Origin: Annona cherimola
Lineage: Eukaryota > Streptophyta > Magnoliopsida > Magnoliales > Annonaceae
Assembly: GCA_030490835.1 (NCBI GenBank)
Contig: CM059977.1
Coordinates: forward strand, 14,851,399-14,915,398
DNA: 64,000 nt
Direction of reading: 5' to 3'
Below, piece by piece: positions 38,914 through 49,667 of the stretch. The first letter of the stretch is position 1; every line of letters starts with the position of its first letter. A program made the translations under genes and the position numbers. Under the pieces are notes generated by a model. The model searched no databases and was not told where the DNA came from. It was given only the letters and a program-made list of their open reading frames with translations.

Positions 38914-39080
38914 GGGGTGTGTTTGGTTGGGGGTAAAACTTTTGATGAAAAGTTTTTAAGATAGAAGTTGTCACATCGATAGAAAATGATGTGATATAAT
39001 AGGAGTAATGATGAGAAGTAAAGAGAATAAAGTTAAAATAGATAGGTTAGTTGTATAGATAGTTGTGTAGAATTAAATTA
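38914..39080. mobile_element. Truncated Tourist-like MITE (family B)
   Basis: It starts GGGGTGTGTTTGGTTGGGGG and continues with the family interior in the orientation opposite to 9291-9569 (AAAACTTTTGATGAAAAG, AGAAAATGATGTGATATAAT). The far end is missing after about 39080. Confidence 0.65.
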
Positions 39081-39469
39081 AACTATGAGAATTAATTTTA
39101 GTAGAAATTTGCAATATCTTATTATACTGTATTAAATTCGTAAATACAAGGTTTTTCATAAAAATAAAAAATTAATTGAAAAGAAATTTACTTTTAAGCG
39201 TTTAATGAGTGGCTTGTGTTCATCTTAGATCTTGAAATATATAATAATATCCACAAGATATTATTAATTAATATGATTTTTAATATATATGGATTACATC
39301 GGAAAAGATAAATAACATGCATAGTGTCGGGGTGCATTACGTAACTGTCTTAATAAGTTTATATTAGCTACCTTGTAGTAATTATGTCTTAATATTCATC
39401 AGTTAGTTTAGCTTGAAATTTCATCGGCAGGTCTAATAATACGCTCTAAAATATTAACGATTTAGATCA

Positions 39470-39707
39470 TAAAAATCATGCTTGAAAAGTTGTTAAATAA
39501 TTTTTGGTATAAAAGTTTTAAATTGAAAGAAAATAATGTGATATGGTAGGGAATAATGACGATGAGCAAAGAAAATAAATATAATATAAATAAGTCAGTT
39601 GTGTAGAAGTGATTAAAAAGTGGATTAATTATACAGAAAGATATAAAGAGATAATTAAAAAATATAATAGATACAGAAAATAAAAAAAATTAGCTTATAC
39701 AAACACA
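39470..39707. mobile_element. Diverged Tourist-like MITE (family B)
   Basis: The interior matches the family (GAAAATAATGTGATATGGTA, GTGTAGAAGTGATTAAAAAG) and the right end reads CAAACACACC at 39698-39707. The left end is degenerate. Confidence 0.6.
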
Positions 39708-40204
39708 CCTTTTATGAAACCAACACAGGCAAATGTGCCTAAAAGGACTTATCCGCATGTCATTGTTATATCCGGTTGGGTTATTATTTTATTACCTTAA
39801 AATTTTTAGACATTGATTCATACAAGTTTGTTTGATGACAAATTTCAGGGGCAGGTCTTTATGCTTTACACTAATAATTTGGATAATAAAAATGTTCCAA
39901 TAAGTTACATGTAAAATGAACCTAAGAGAACTTAGGCGGCAAGCAACGGGTAACTTGGGGCACGTTTGTTAACGTGCAAGTGCAGGAAACCATGAGATTT
40001 GGTTTTCCAAGGTTAATCGTTGTTCTATCAATTACACTACTTTTTTATTTTTACCTGTACATTCTAATCATTTTCCTTACCAACTACATATAATAAATTT
40101 ATTTATTCAAAGCATGAGCACAAAAGATTAGCCAGGGCTGAATTGAATTGCATTAGCTGCTTTTTGTGTATAATATACTATTGCAAAAAAGAATTCATTT
40201 TGGT

Positions 40205-40984
40205 GTGTTTAGTGAATGATAAAAAAAATTTATGAAATTTTTTTTAATTAGTAGAAAATGATATGATACAATAAGGGTAATTATGGAAAGTAAATAAAAT
40301 AAAGTTAAAATAGATATGTTAGTTGTATAAATAGTTGTGTAAAAATAATTGAAAAGTAGGATGATTGTATAAGGAGATGTGAAAAAATGATTACAAAATA
40401 TGATAATTATTAAAAGTGAAAAAATTGAAAAGTTTTAGTTAGAAATGCTTTATGCTTTCCTAAATACTCCTAAAATTACAATCTGTGTTTGTTTAACAGT
40501 GGTTGTAGGATTTTACTTTAATTCTACTAACCATTGATCTTCGCACTATTTTAAATTTTGCATTTGCGGGTTGATAGAAAGTTAAATATCCAACTGTGTT
40601 TAGTGAATGATAAATTTTTTATGAAAAGTTTTTTAATTAGTAGAAAATGATATGATATAATAGGGGTAATTATAGAAAGTAAAGAAAATAAAGTTAAAAT
40701 AGATATGTTAGTTGTATAAATAGTTGTGTAAAAATAATTAGAAAGTAAGATAAATGTATAAGGAGATGTGAAAAAATGATTACAAAATATGGTAATTATT
40801 AAAAGCAAAAAAATTGAAAAGTTTTAGTTAGAAAGGATTTATGCTTTCCTAAACACTCCTAAAAGTGCAATATGTGTTTGTTTAACAGTGGTCGTAGGAT
40901 TTTACTTTAATTCTACTTACCATTGATCTTCGTACTATTTTAAATTTTACGTTTGAGGGTTGATAGAAAGTTAAATATCCAGCC
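40205..40984. repeat. About 390-bp tandem duplication containing a MITE
   Basis: Unit 1 is 40205-40595 and unit 2 is 40596-40984. Each unit contains a family B MITE (GTGTTTAGTGAATGATAAA to CTTTCCTAAA-ACTCCTAAAA) followed by the same non-MITE sequence (GTTTAACAGTGGT, CCATTGATCTTCG, GATAGAAAGTTAAATATCC). Because flanking sequence is duplicated as well, this is a segmental tandem duplication rather than two insertions. Divergence is low (a few percent by eye). Confidence 0.85.
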
Positions 40985-41478
40985 CAAATAAAACAGTTGA
41001 CTAGCTTAAGAGTTCTATTTCTGTTTCTCTTTTATTTTATGCAGTTATACTTATATCCAGACAAGTTTATCAAATTGATAAAATCTATTTTAGTTTGTAA
41101 ACCATTTGAATTTATTTGTGATGTAAAACAAAAAGATCATGTGGTAAAATAATAACCTCAATTCAATTTACAGAAGTGTCTGGGACAGGGTATTACAACA
41201 TGTGATATAAGGAACATGGAGGGAAAAGTGCCTCAAAGCACCCATGGCTAGGGGTGCAACTTGGTCCGGGTACCCAAAATAGGGTCGGTTCGGTTCCACG
41301 GAAAATACCCATAGGGTAGGTTCGATTCTGGGTATTAATTACCCGTTCAAATTCGGATTAGGGTCAGTTTCAGTGCTGGGTACCCGAAACCAACTCGGAT
41401 TTCATATTATAATATATATAATATAACATCGGCATTCGGCAGCCCTAACCCAGCCGCCCCATTCCATAACGCCGCATC

Positions 41479-41880
41479 TTGCGTCTGGCCTCCAGCAGAT
41501 TTCACTCTGATTTCTCTCCATCTGCGCCTTCGGCAGATTTCTCTCCGATTTCCCTCTGCCCTCGACAAGTCGACGCGCAACTCCCCTCTACGGCTGACGG
41601 ATTCCTCAATCTCATCCCGTTTCTGTCAGCAGCAGCAAACAACGGTGACCCACCAGCTGCAAAAAATCCCACTTTTCTACCACTTCACAGCGTTGGCATC
41701 GCCATCATCGGCATTACCACCTTGGGCTCCTTCATCGAAGCTTGTAGCAGTTTCGGCCAATCCTCCAGCAGCATTCAGCACGGCCACGACATCGTATCTG
41801 CTGAGGTTTGTCGTCTGCCTACACATCACATGCTTGATGAAATGCCTTCATGCCCATCACCGTCTTCTCTTCAAACCTGA
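41479..41880 (+). other. Open frame of unknown origin inside the SerRS-carrying hAT
   Basis: A 133-codon open frame, Ser/Pro/Ala-rich, with balanced base composition that contrasts with the AT-rich spacer. No domain is recognised. It may be a second captured fragment (leader or first exon) or ancestral element sequence. Confidence 0.3.
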
Positions 41881-42886
41881 TATTTCTACCTGTTTGCAAT
41901 AGATTGGTCAACTTTCGACCATCCCACCAAAGCAGAAGATAAAACCCTTCACGTGTTTCCAGTGTCTATCTTGAAACGTTGTTCTCCATTAAGATAGATT
42001 TTTAAAGAATAAAAACTTCTTTACCATCTCCAGTCTCCACGTTCTACATAGCATCTTGCAACTTCAATCCATGAGGTAGAGCCAGAGAAACCAAGCAAGG
42101 TAGAAGAAGAGCCCTCCAGCAAATTGATGCAGAATAAGAAGGATTGTTGTAAAGGGAAAAAACAGAACACTTTTTAGGAAAAGGGTAGACCTTCTCAATA
42201 GGCCAAGAAGAGAGAAAATAAGGAGAAGAAAGATTTTGAACAAGAAAATAAGAAGAGAAGAATTTGGGAATAATGGGAAAGAATAAGAGGTTGAGATAGA
42301 ATCAACTAACGTGAACTATCTCAGCCCTAATACATCCTTTGTATTTTACAAAAATCAACATGCAAAGTAGAACCACAATTTAATTACATATAAATAGAAA
42401 CTCTAAATAAAACACTAATCTAAATCTAAACCTACCATCAAGCTATCTTCAAATTGATCAATTGATCATGATTTAATAATTGGATGTAAAAAGGTTCTAA
42501 ATATGCCCAAAATAAACAAAACCAATCAACCAATCTATTTTTTCAAAATAAATATCCGTCATGTTCTACATTGTCAAGCCAACATAGTGTCTAGTTAACA
42601 CTACACACTAAGGAAAAAAAGATCACTGGTAAAAAATAAAACTAAAAATAAAAGAGGTCTCAGCAAACATAGTTGTTTAAGATATGAAATATGTTTCCTT
42701 CTTACTTGAAAAACTTAGCAAAGCCTTCTAAAAACAATGTGGCACTAGCATGTCGTGGAGTGCTGAGACTAGTCCATAGCTCACTATGACCTATCACAAA
42801 TTACAGCAAAAGCAGGCTGCAGAGGCAAGCAAACAAGTTAAACGTTGATGCTCTGATTACATGGAGTAAGCCATCTGAGACAATAC

Positions 42887-43391
42887 CTTAGCAGCTGCAT
42901 CAAAATCTACAAGATCCAAGTCTTTTCCAATCTGCAAATGATCCTTGATGGGAAAGCTAAATTCAAAAGGACTGCCCACCTATAGAAGTGTTGTAAAAAT
43001 AAGAAATCATTTACAATCAACCATCTTTTAAAAATAACAATTAAAAAGAGAAAAGGAAACACACCCAAATACATACCATTTTTCTCAAAGCAGCACAATC
43101 CTCCCCTCCAATTGGAACATCTGGGTGTGATATTTGGAATGCTTTGTGTTTGTTGTTGAAGTTCATCATTTAGTTGAACTAAGTCTTCTTCCAGAGCTGC
43201 AAGCCCCTCTTTTAATCTTTTTCCTGTAGATTTATATACATCAGAATCCAACATCTGCAACAACATCGAAAGTGCTGATAACAGCACTTAATCATACCTT
43301 CTTCTATCAGCGTTTGGCGTACAAACACTTCCAGCTTCCCTTTCATCTTGTTTGCAACAACATTTCTTTCCCCACAAATCCGATCAACTTC
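42887..43391 (-). pseudogene. Captured seryl-tRNA synthetase gene fragment (three exons)
   Basis: Exon A 43391-43298 (EVDRICGERNVVANKMKGKL, ending IEEG), exon B 43223-43077 (KRLKEGLAALEEDLVQLND, then SIPN) and exon C 42979-42887 ([20 protein letters not shown], ending DFDAAAK). They keep GT donors and AG acceptors, so this is a genomic capture with introns, not a retrocopy. They encode part of the N-terminal coiled-coil arm and the following linker of a bacterial/organellar-type SerRS; the catalytic domain is absent. Exon B has lost two bases after SIPN, where plant SerRS normally reads HPDVPIGGED, so the frame shifts. The fragment sits inside a hAT-like element whose ends lie 1.6 kb and 0.46 kb away. 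It cannot make an active synthetase. Confidence 0.88.
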
Positions 43392-44231
43392 CTGCCATCT
43401 GTGACTGAAAATTAGCAATATGGTCGTACAACTTTTCTTGGAATCTTCATTCAAGATAATCTACAGGCGCACGAAAAGTTACTATTGATATTCGGGGCCT
43501 GAAGGATATCTTGTTTTCACCATATAAATGGTTCTTTATACAGCTTCAACAATAAATAAATAAATAGTTAGCTGCTTCAGCTGCCCTTACCCTTACCCAT
43601 CTTTAAAACTGCTTCAGCTGGGAATAATTTGGGACAGTTTTGAATGACATGTGTGGACAGTTTTGAATGCATGACTTCTTTAGGAACCGATTTGGAACTG
43701 AACCGAAACCGACCCGCTGTTGAGAAAATTGGGTAGGGTAGGCTCTGGACCGACCCGGTCTAAAATAGAGTAGGGTAGAGGTTTTTGAAAAATGGGCAAG
43801 GGTAAGTTTCACCCATACCCGGACCTACCCGACCCAAGTTGCACCCCTACCCATAGCCCCTAGGACCTGGCAGGCTTCTGCCCCAAGCGAAAGAATGAAT
43901 CAATCTCACATCAAAGAGGGGCAGTGTTTCTGTTGGCTTAAATGTGGGACAGGATAAAATAGTGTGGTACATTTTAAAGTCACGTGATCATGCGAGTATG
44001 GGTGTAACTTGAGCTCATGAAACTCAGGTTCACCTCGACTCCAACCCTAACTCTATTTGTAAAACCTAAATCCTAACCATATTTTTGAAAATCAGGTTCG
44101 GGTTGAGTTTCATATTAGAATTTATGTTGATGAATGTACATTTTATTTAAAAGTAATAAGTTTAGAATTTCATATGAATAAATAATAATAACAGATCATA
44201 TAAATAAATATAATAATATATAATCGAAGTA

Positions 44232-46656
44232 CATCATCATCATCATCATAAGCCATTTCCCACCTAGGTGGGGTCGGCTGCATGGATTCTGTTATGCCAT
44301 TCTTGGCGATTTAAGACTAAATTTTCTGTAATTTGTAATTTTTTTAAATCTCGTTTAATTACTTCCATCATTTTTTGGGTCTACCTCTCATAGGGGTGCA
44401 ACTTGGGCCGGGTTGAGCCCAACTCGGCCCGCCGAACCCGATTTTAGGCAGTATTAAAACTTGGTTTTTCATAACCCGAGCCTGAAAAACTTGAACCAGA
44501 TTTGTAAATATGATATAGTTAGGATTCAAGTGAACCCGAACCCGAAGAACCTGAGCCCGATTTTCCATTTTATATTTATTATAAGATATATTATATACAT
44601 ACTATTTAAACAATATTTCTTTCTATCCTTCATATTTTATGTTATTATATCTATATTTGAATACATATTTGGCATATTGTAATTTTATTGTAAATAAAGT
44701 ATATTATTTCATTTATATTTATCTTTTATTTCTATCATTCATTTTTACACTTATTAATTTTTTTTCTTTATTTTAGTTTTGATGTTAAATTTTTTCTAGA
44801 AATATTCTTTACATTACTATTTTTAAAATATATATAGTTTGATTATATATTATTATGTTTACCTACATAATTTGTTATTATTATTTATTCATATGAAATT
44901 CTAAACTTATCACTTTTAAATAAAATGTAAATTCATCAACATAAATTCCAACCCGAAACTCAGCCCGAACCCGATTTTCAAAAATAGGGTTAGGGTTCAG
45001 GTTTTACAAATAGGGTTAGGGTTGATATTTTATAAATAGGGTTAGGGTTAGGGTCGAGATGAACCCAAGTTGCACCCCTAACCTCTCATTCTCCTACCAC
45101 CTTCTACTTGAATAGATTATGTTTTCCTAACCGGTGCTACTTCAAGCCTCCTTTTAACATGACCAAACCATTTTAATCTATTTTCTCTCATTTTATTACA
45201 AATTGGTCTCACATTTAAGTTTTCTCGAATTATTTTATTCCTAATTTTATCTTTTCTTATTTTACTACTTATCCGCCTTAACATTCTCATTTTCGCTATG
45301 CTCATTTTTTGTATATGTTGTTCTTTAACTGTCCAACATTTTGCCTCATAAAGCATAGCAGGTCTAATCACAGTCTTATATAATTTTTCTTTTAATTTGA
45401 TTGAAATACGACGGTCACATAAAATTCCTAACACACTTCTCCATTTCTTTCATCTTGCTTGAGTTCTATGTATTATATCTTTCTCAATTTCCCCGTTCTT
45501 TTGAACTATTGATCTTAAGTACCGAAAGCGATTAGTTCTTGTTACTACTTAATCTAAAATCTTAATTGGTTCCTCATCCGGGTTCTCACTATTATTAAAA
45601 TTTCATTTCATATATTCAATTTTGGTGCGACTAATTCTAAAAACATTATATTCTAAAGCATCTACCCACCTATTCAATTTTAAATTTAGTTCTTCTTTAG
45701 TTTCATCTATCAGAACAATGTCATCTGCAAATAACATACACCAAGGTACTTCTTCTTGGAGATGTCTAATGATTTCATCTATTACTAAGGTAAAAAGGTA
45801 AAGACTCAAAGCTGAGCTTGATGTAGACATATTTTAACTGCGAAGACATTAGTATCTCCGCTAATAGTCCTCACATTCATAACAGCTCCCTCATACATAT
45901 ATTTAATAATATCAATGTATCTGTTATGAATTCCTTTTTTTCTCATCACTTTCCCATAATTTCATAGTATGACTTATTAATTTTATTCCACGATAATTCG
46001 CACAATTTTGAATATCTCCCTTATTTTTATAGATTGGAACTATAATGTTTTTCCTCTATTCACTTGGTATTAGCTTTGTTTTTATAATCTTATTTAAAAA
46101 ATTTGTTAACCATGTTGCACCTACATCTCTCATGCACTTTCATGCCTTAATTGGTATATCATATGAGTCTAAAATTTTTCCTGTTTTCATTTTTCTTAGA
46201 GCTTCCTTTACTTCAGATGTTCGAATTTTTGAAAAATAATGATATCCTATTTTCTTCTCTATTTAAACTAACATCTAATGTTAAATGTTGGTGTGAGGTA
46301 TCATTTAATAAACTATAAAAATAATTTTTCCATCTTTCTTTAATATCATCATCTTTAACTAGAACTCTTTGGTCCTAACTTTTAATACATCTAATATGTG
46401 TTAAATTTTTGCCCTTAATTTCTCTTAATTTAGCCAACTTAAAAATATCATTTTCACCTTGTCTAGTTCCTAATCTGTCATATAAGTTCTCATAAGTTTT
46501 GTGTTTAGCACCGCTAATAATCTTTTTAGTAGCTTTTTTTATAGTTTGTATTGGTGTAAGTTTGTAACATTTTTATTTCTCTGTCATGTTTTAAACTTTT
46601 CTTGTTTAACATTTATAGCTTTTTGAACATCTTCATTCCATCATCAAGTTTCTCTA
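44232..46656 (-). mobile_element. 5'-truncated RTE-clade LINE inside the hAT element
   Basis: The 3' end is at the left: (CAT)n at about 44232-44249, next to the GCCATTTCCCACCTAGGTGG-type tail typical of plant RTE elements. The 13-bp target duplication TATAATCGAAGTA (44219-44231) versus TATAATCAAACTA (46657-46669) matches at 11 positions. Coding remnants on the - strand include LFTLVIDEIIRHLQEEVPWC and MLFADDIVLIDETKEEL (reverse transcriptase, about 45830-45603) and MRENRLKWFGHVKRRLEVAP (about 45190-45125). Further upstream, KKATKKIISGAKHKTYENLY is readable near 46540. Stops and frameshifts are frequent. It is interrupted by a second hAT copy at 44391-45080. Confidence 0.88.
44391..45080. mobile_element. 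Inner hAT-like element (690 bp), perfect 8-bp target duplication
   Basis: Termini are TAGGGGTGCAACTTGGG and, inverted, TAGGGGTGCAACTTGGG at the far end. The flanks are both ACCTCTCA (44383-44390 and 45081-45088). Subterminal regions are rich in CCCGAACCCGA/GGGTTAGGGTT repeats; the centre is AT-rich. No coding capacity. It inserted into the 3' region of the RTE LINE. Confidence 0.92.
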
Positions 46657-46940
46657 TATAATCAAACTACATATTTTTTAAAAAATAGTAATGTAAAGAA
46701 TATTTTTAGAAAAAATTTAACATAAAAAATAAGATAAAGGAAGAAAATTAATGAGCATAAAAGTAAATGATATAAATAAAAAATATATATAAATGAAAAT
46801 AATATATTTTATTTATAATAAAATTACAATATGTCAAACATGTATTCAAATATAGATATAGTAACATAAATTTCAACACCGTTCAAAATCAGGTTCGACG
46901 GGCCGAATTCAGGCGCAACCTGGCCCAAGTTGCACGCCTA

Positions 46941-47415
46941 CGTACCAATAGCCAATGCGGACCATATCACAACTGACAATTACATTTGGTATCAGGGTAG
47001 GCCCCCTCGGTGACTTGCAGGCAAGATAAGCATGAAGGTCGGCAAGTGAACAACAGACAAATGACGATTTTGAGGCAGCCAATCCATTTGCCCCTGCCCA
47101 TTATGCTCATGGGGCAGCCAATCTAGCACAGCAGCAGGCAGATGCGTTTCAAGTATGGCAGGCAAGTGGACGGCAAGCATCACCAGACATCCAGAAAGAA
47201 ATATAGAACTTAACAAGAAAATAAATTCATCCCCGACATCAGCAGCAAACCGCTTGTTTATAACAGAAACACATTGTATTAGGGTTCCCATAATCCTAGT
47301 TTATAAACAAACATACCACATATATTAAAACAAAAACAATGCTCTCTCTTAACACAAAAAGCTCTCGACTTCTGATGAACTTCTTCGGTAACATTGACCA
47401 TTGATAATGATTATC
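46941..47415 (-). other. Spacer and probable eIF3g 3' UTR
   Basis: About 47290-47415 is likely 3' UTR of the eIF3g gene on the - strand. 46941-47290 has mixed composition; a TGGTATCAGGGTAGG string near 46988 resembles the initiator-Met tRNA primer site of LTR retrotransposons, but no LTR or gag sequence was recognised. The open frame at 46992-47291 has no known domain. Confidence 0.35.
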
Positions 47416-49635
47416 TCAGTTGGATCTTGGTGTTGCCCACTCAACCATAAGGATGAGATTGTCATAACCATATCCATTCAGTTTGTTGATGGCCCTCTCC
47501 GCATCCTCCTTGTTTACAAAGTTTACAAAACCAAAGCCCCTGCTTAAACCTGTCTTCTGGTCGACTGCAACATAAACACGGCTCACAGCTCCAAAAGCGC
47601 GGAAGAGCTCAAGCAGGTCAGGCTCACGGGTGTCCTCTGATAGGTTGGTGACCCGGACAGAGTTCTCTTCATTCAAACACCTCATCTCAGTTCTGGTCCT
47701 CTCAGCCCCACCCCTCATTGTTGGAGGGACATACGTGCTCTTGTTGGCAGCAACAGGGGCAGTTTCTGATGTGGGAGGTCTATCCATAAAGCCTTCAGTC
47801 TGAGAAGCAAGATCCTTGTAGGGACATTTAGAGGTCCAGTGATCACCCTTCTTGCCACAGGTCCTGCAGACCATAAGAACAACACCACCTTTCCCAGCAA
47901 GTCGAGCCAAGGAATCTCCAGCAACTTTGGTTTCTTCTGCTTTACTCCCTGCAATCAATTGCATTATTGTACAGCTAAATACTAATACTTGAAAATCATC
48001 ATAAAATTTTATTTTGCATCTAGATAAATGAATAAATTTATTGGACAAAACTAGAAACTAGGAATATTAATACATTTAATTCATGAGCCATCTATCATTG
48101 AGAGCAAGACTGTTGATTCCATGAGACAGTAAATAGGAAAAGCCTAATCCTTCGGAAGACGATTGGTGTTGCAATTTTAGTAGACTATCTTGCTGATGAA
48201 TAGTAGAAAGTCTGAAAAAGACTCCCAAAAGTCTTTAAAGAAGACAAAATTGCATCATCTACCAGAGTAACCAGACAAAATCTGACGTATTAGGTTTCCA
48301 CAATCAAAATTACAGCAGATTATTGCTTGCAGTATCACAGAAAAATATTACACAACCTAATATTGAATGGAATTAAAAATGATGTTCACTCAAAGCACAT
48401 GGCAGCACTTGTTAGCAACACGTCAACACATAGTTCCAGTTCTCACCAAGACTCAAAACAATTTTTATTGCACGACAATGAAGAGAAATCATAGTTCTAT
48501 TTTGAATAAAATTAAGAGAAATCAGATTTGGAGGCTGGGTTGCTGATTGTATTTTGTATACAAAGTTGCTACCCATTATCTTTCTATTCTGTGAAGCTGT
48601 CCTTTCCAAAAAGGATGGTGACTGAAAAACACAACCATGATTCCATGTAGACAACAATCAAAGAGTCTACGCCTCTAGCAGCCATTTCCGCATGACATAT
48701 TGTAAATATATTAACAGTTGAAATTTGCAGCTAAGTAGAAAACCACAATAACAAGAGCATAGCAGAAATAAGAACACCACAAGATGTCAAAAGATAGAAC
48801 TGGCAATGAATGCATATGAAGGAAATTATTGATAGCACTAATAGGTCATCCAATGAGGGCAAATTGGATACTCCAAATGCCCTCAGTTGCTCCTGTTAGA
48901 AAAAATGAGTTATTTCAAGCTTGAAGTGCCCTCAAATAAGATGAGGAATTGACAGCCATCAAGGGAATAACAAATTAAATTTAATGAATTCTTTAGATCT
49001 AGTATTTATATTTATCAACTCTTTTAATGGATTTTCATTCACAGACATCCAATTATGGATCTCACAAAGTTAAGTGTTTTGAGAAGCACATACAACTTTA
49101 ATTTCCCTGTAAAGAATATCTCACTTTTTTTTTTTTTTTACTAAGTATGGCTGGTATTGGTGTCTCTTTTCAGAATTCTCATCAATTCAGGAACCATTGT
49201 GGGCTTGGGATATCTTCCGTAAAGCTAAGGTAATAGCTAATAACTGCCATCCACCACATTCTATTGCTCAGAGAAACGAATATTCGTGGAGCTAGCCCAG
49301 CTGGTTAGGATAAGGCTTGAATCATTATTTACAAGTTGCATCCAAGGAGAATATCCACCATTTAGTTTCTTTTGTATATTATCAAGCTTAAAATGAAGAA
49401 ATTAGTTTATTTTTGAGGATTCAAAAAAATATAAGGAAAAAATAAATTATTCTGGTTTAAAAAAGCAGCAGAGAAAGAAGCACAATTCCACTTTGAAAAC
49501 TAAAAGCCACATTGTAAGTTGTTTTATCCAAATAAAATATTCATAGAGTCCATTAAAAAGGAATCCATTCAGGATATTCAACAAGTGTGCCTGGTATGGT
49601 ACTTAAAATATCCAAACCATAGAATCAAAAAAAAA

Positions 49636-49667
<32 letters not shown>

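Larger units (their letters stand above)
41249..43849. mobile_element. Non-autonomous hAT-like element with captured SerRS exons
   Basis: Both ends start TAGGGGTGCAACTTGG when read inward, followed by imperfect CGGGT/GGGTA-rich subterminal repeats extending over 100 bp. The flanks are CCCATGGC (41241-41248) and CCCATAGC (43850-43857), an 8-bp target duplication matching at 7 positions. That pattern is typical of hAT elements. No transposase is present. The interior carries three exons of a seryl-tRNA synthetase gene on the - strand (42887-43391) and a C-rich open frame at 41479-41880 of unknown origin. The terminal sequence is shared with the elements at 43997-46940 and 44391-45080. Length is 2601 bp. 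Confidence 0.88.
43997..46940. mobile_element. Outer hAT-like element, split by an RTE LINE
   Basis: The left end TATGGGTGTAACTTGAG (43997) and, on the other strand, the right end TAGGCGTGCAACTTGGG (ending 46940) are the same family as 44391-45080. Left part 43997-44231 and right part from 46657 to 46940 join, across the LINE, into sequence matching the inner copy in reverse orientation (for example ATGAATAAATAATAATAACA at left and AAAAATAGTAATGTAAAGAA at right). I see no clear 8-bp duplication (CATGCGAG versus CGTACCAA), so the ends may have decayed. Confidence 0.8.

Noticed and set aside
44700..45060. GGGTTAGGGTTAGGG runs as telomere-type repeats
   Set aside because: They occur as short imperfect runs within hAT subterminal regions and mix with AACCCGA motifs, so they are element sequence and not an interstitial telomere.
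43989..46948. 8-bp target duplication for the outer hAT element
   Set aside because: CATGCGAG and CGTACCAA agree at only 4 of 8 positions, so I do not claim one.
46986..47000. TGGTATCAGGGTAGG as an LTR retrotransposon primer site
   Set aside because: There is no LTR pair, gag or pol sequence nearby, and the match to the initiator-Met tRNA site is imperfect.
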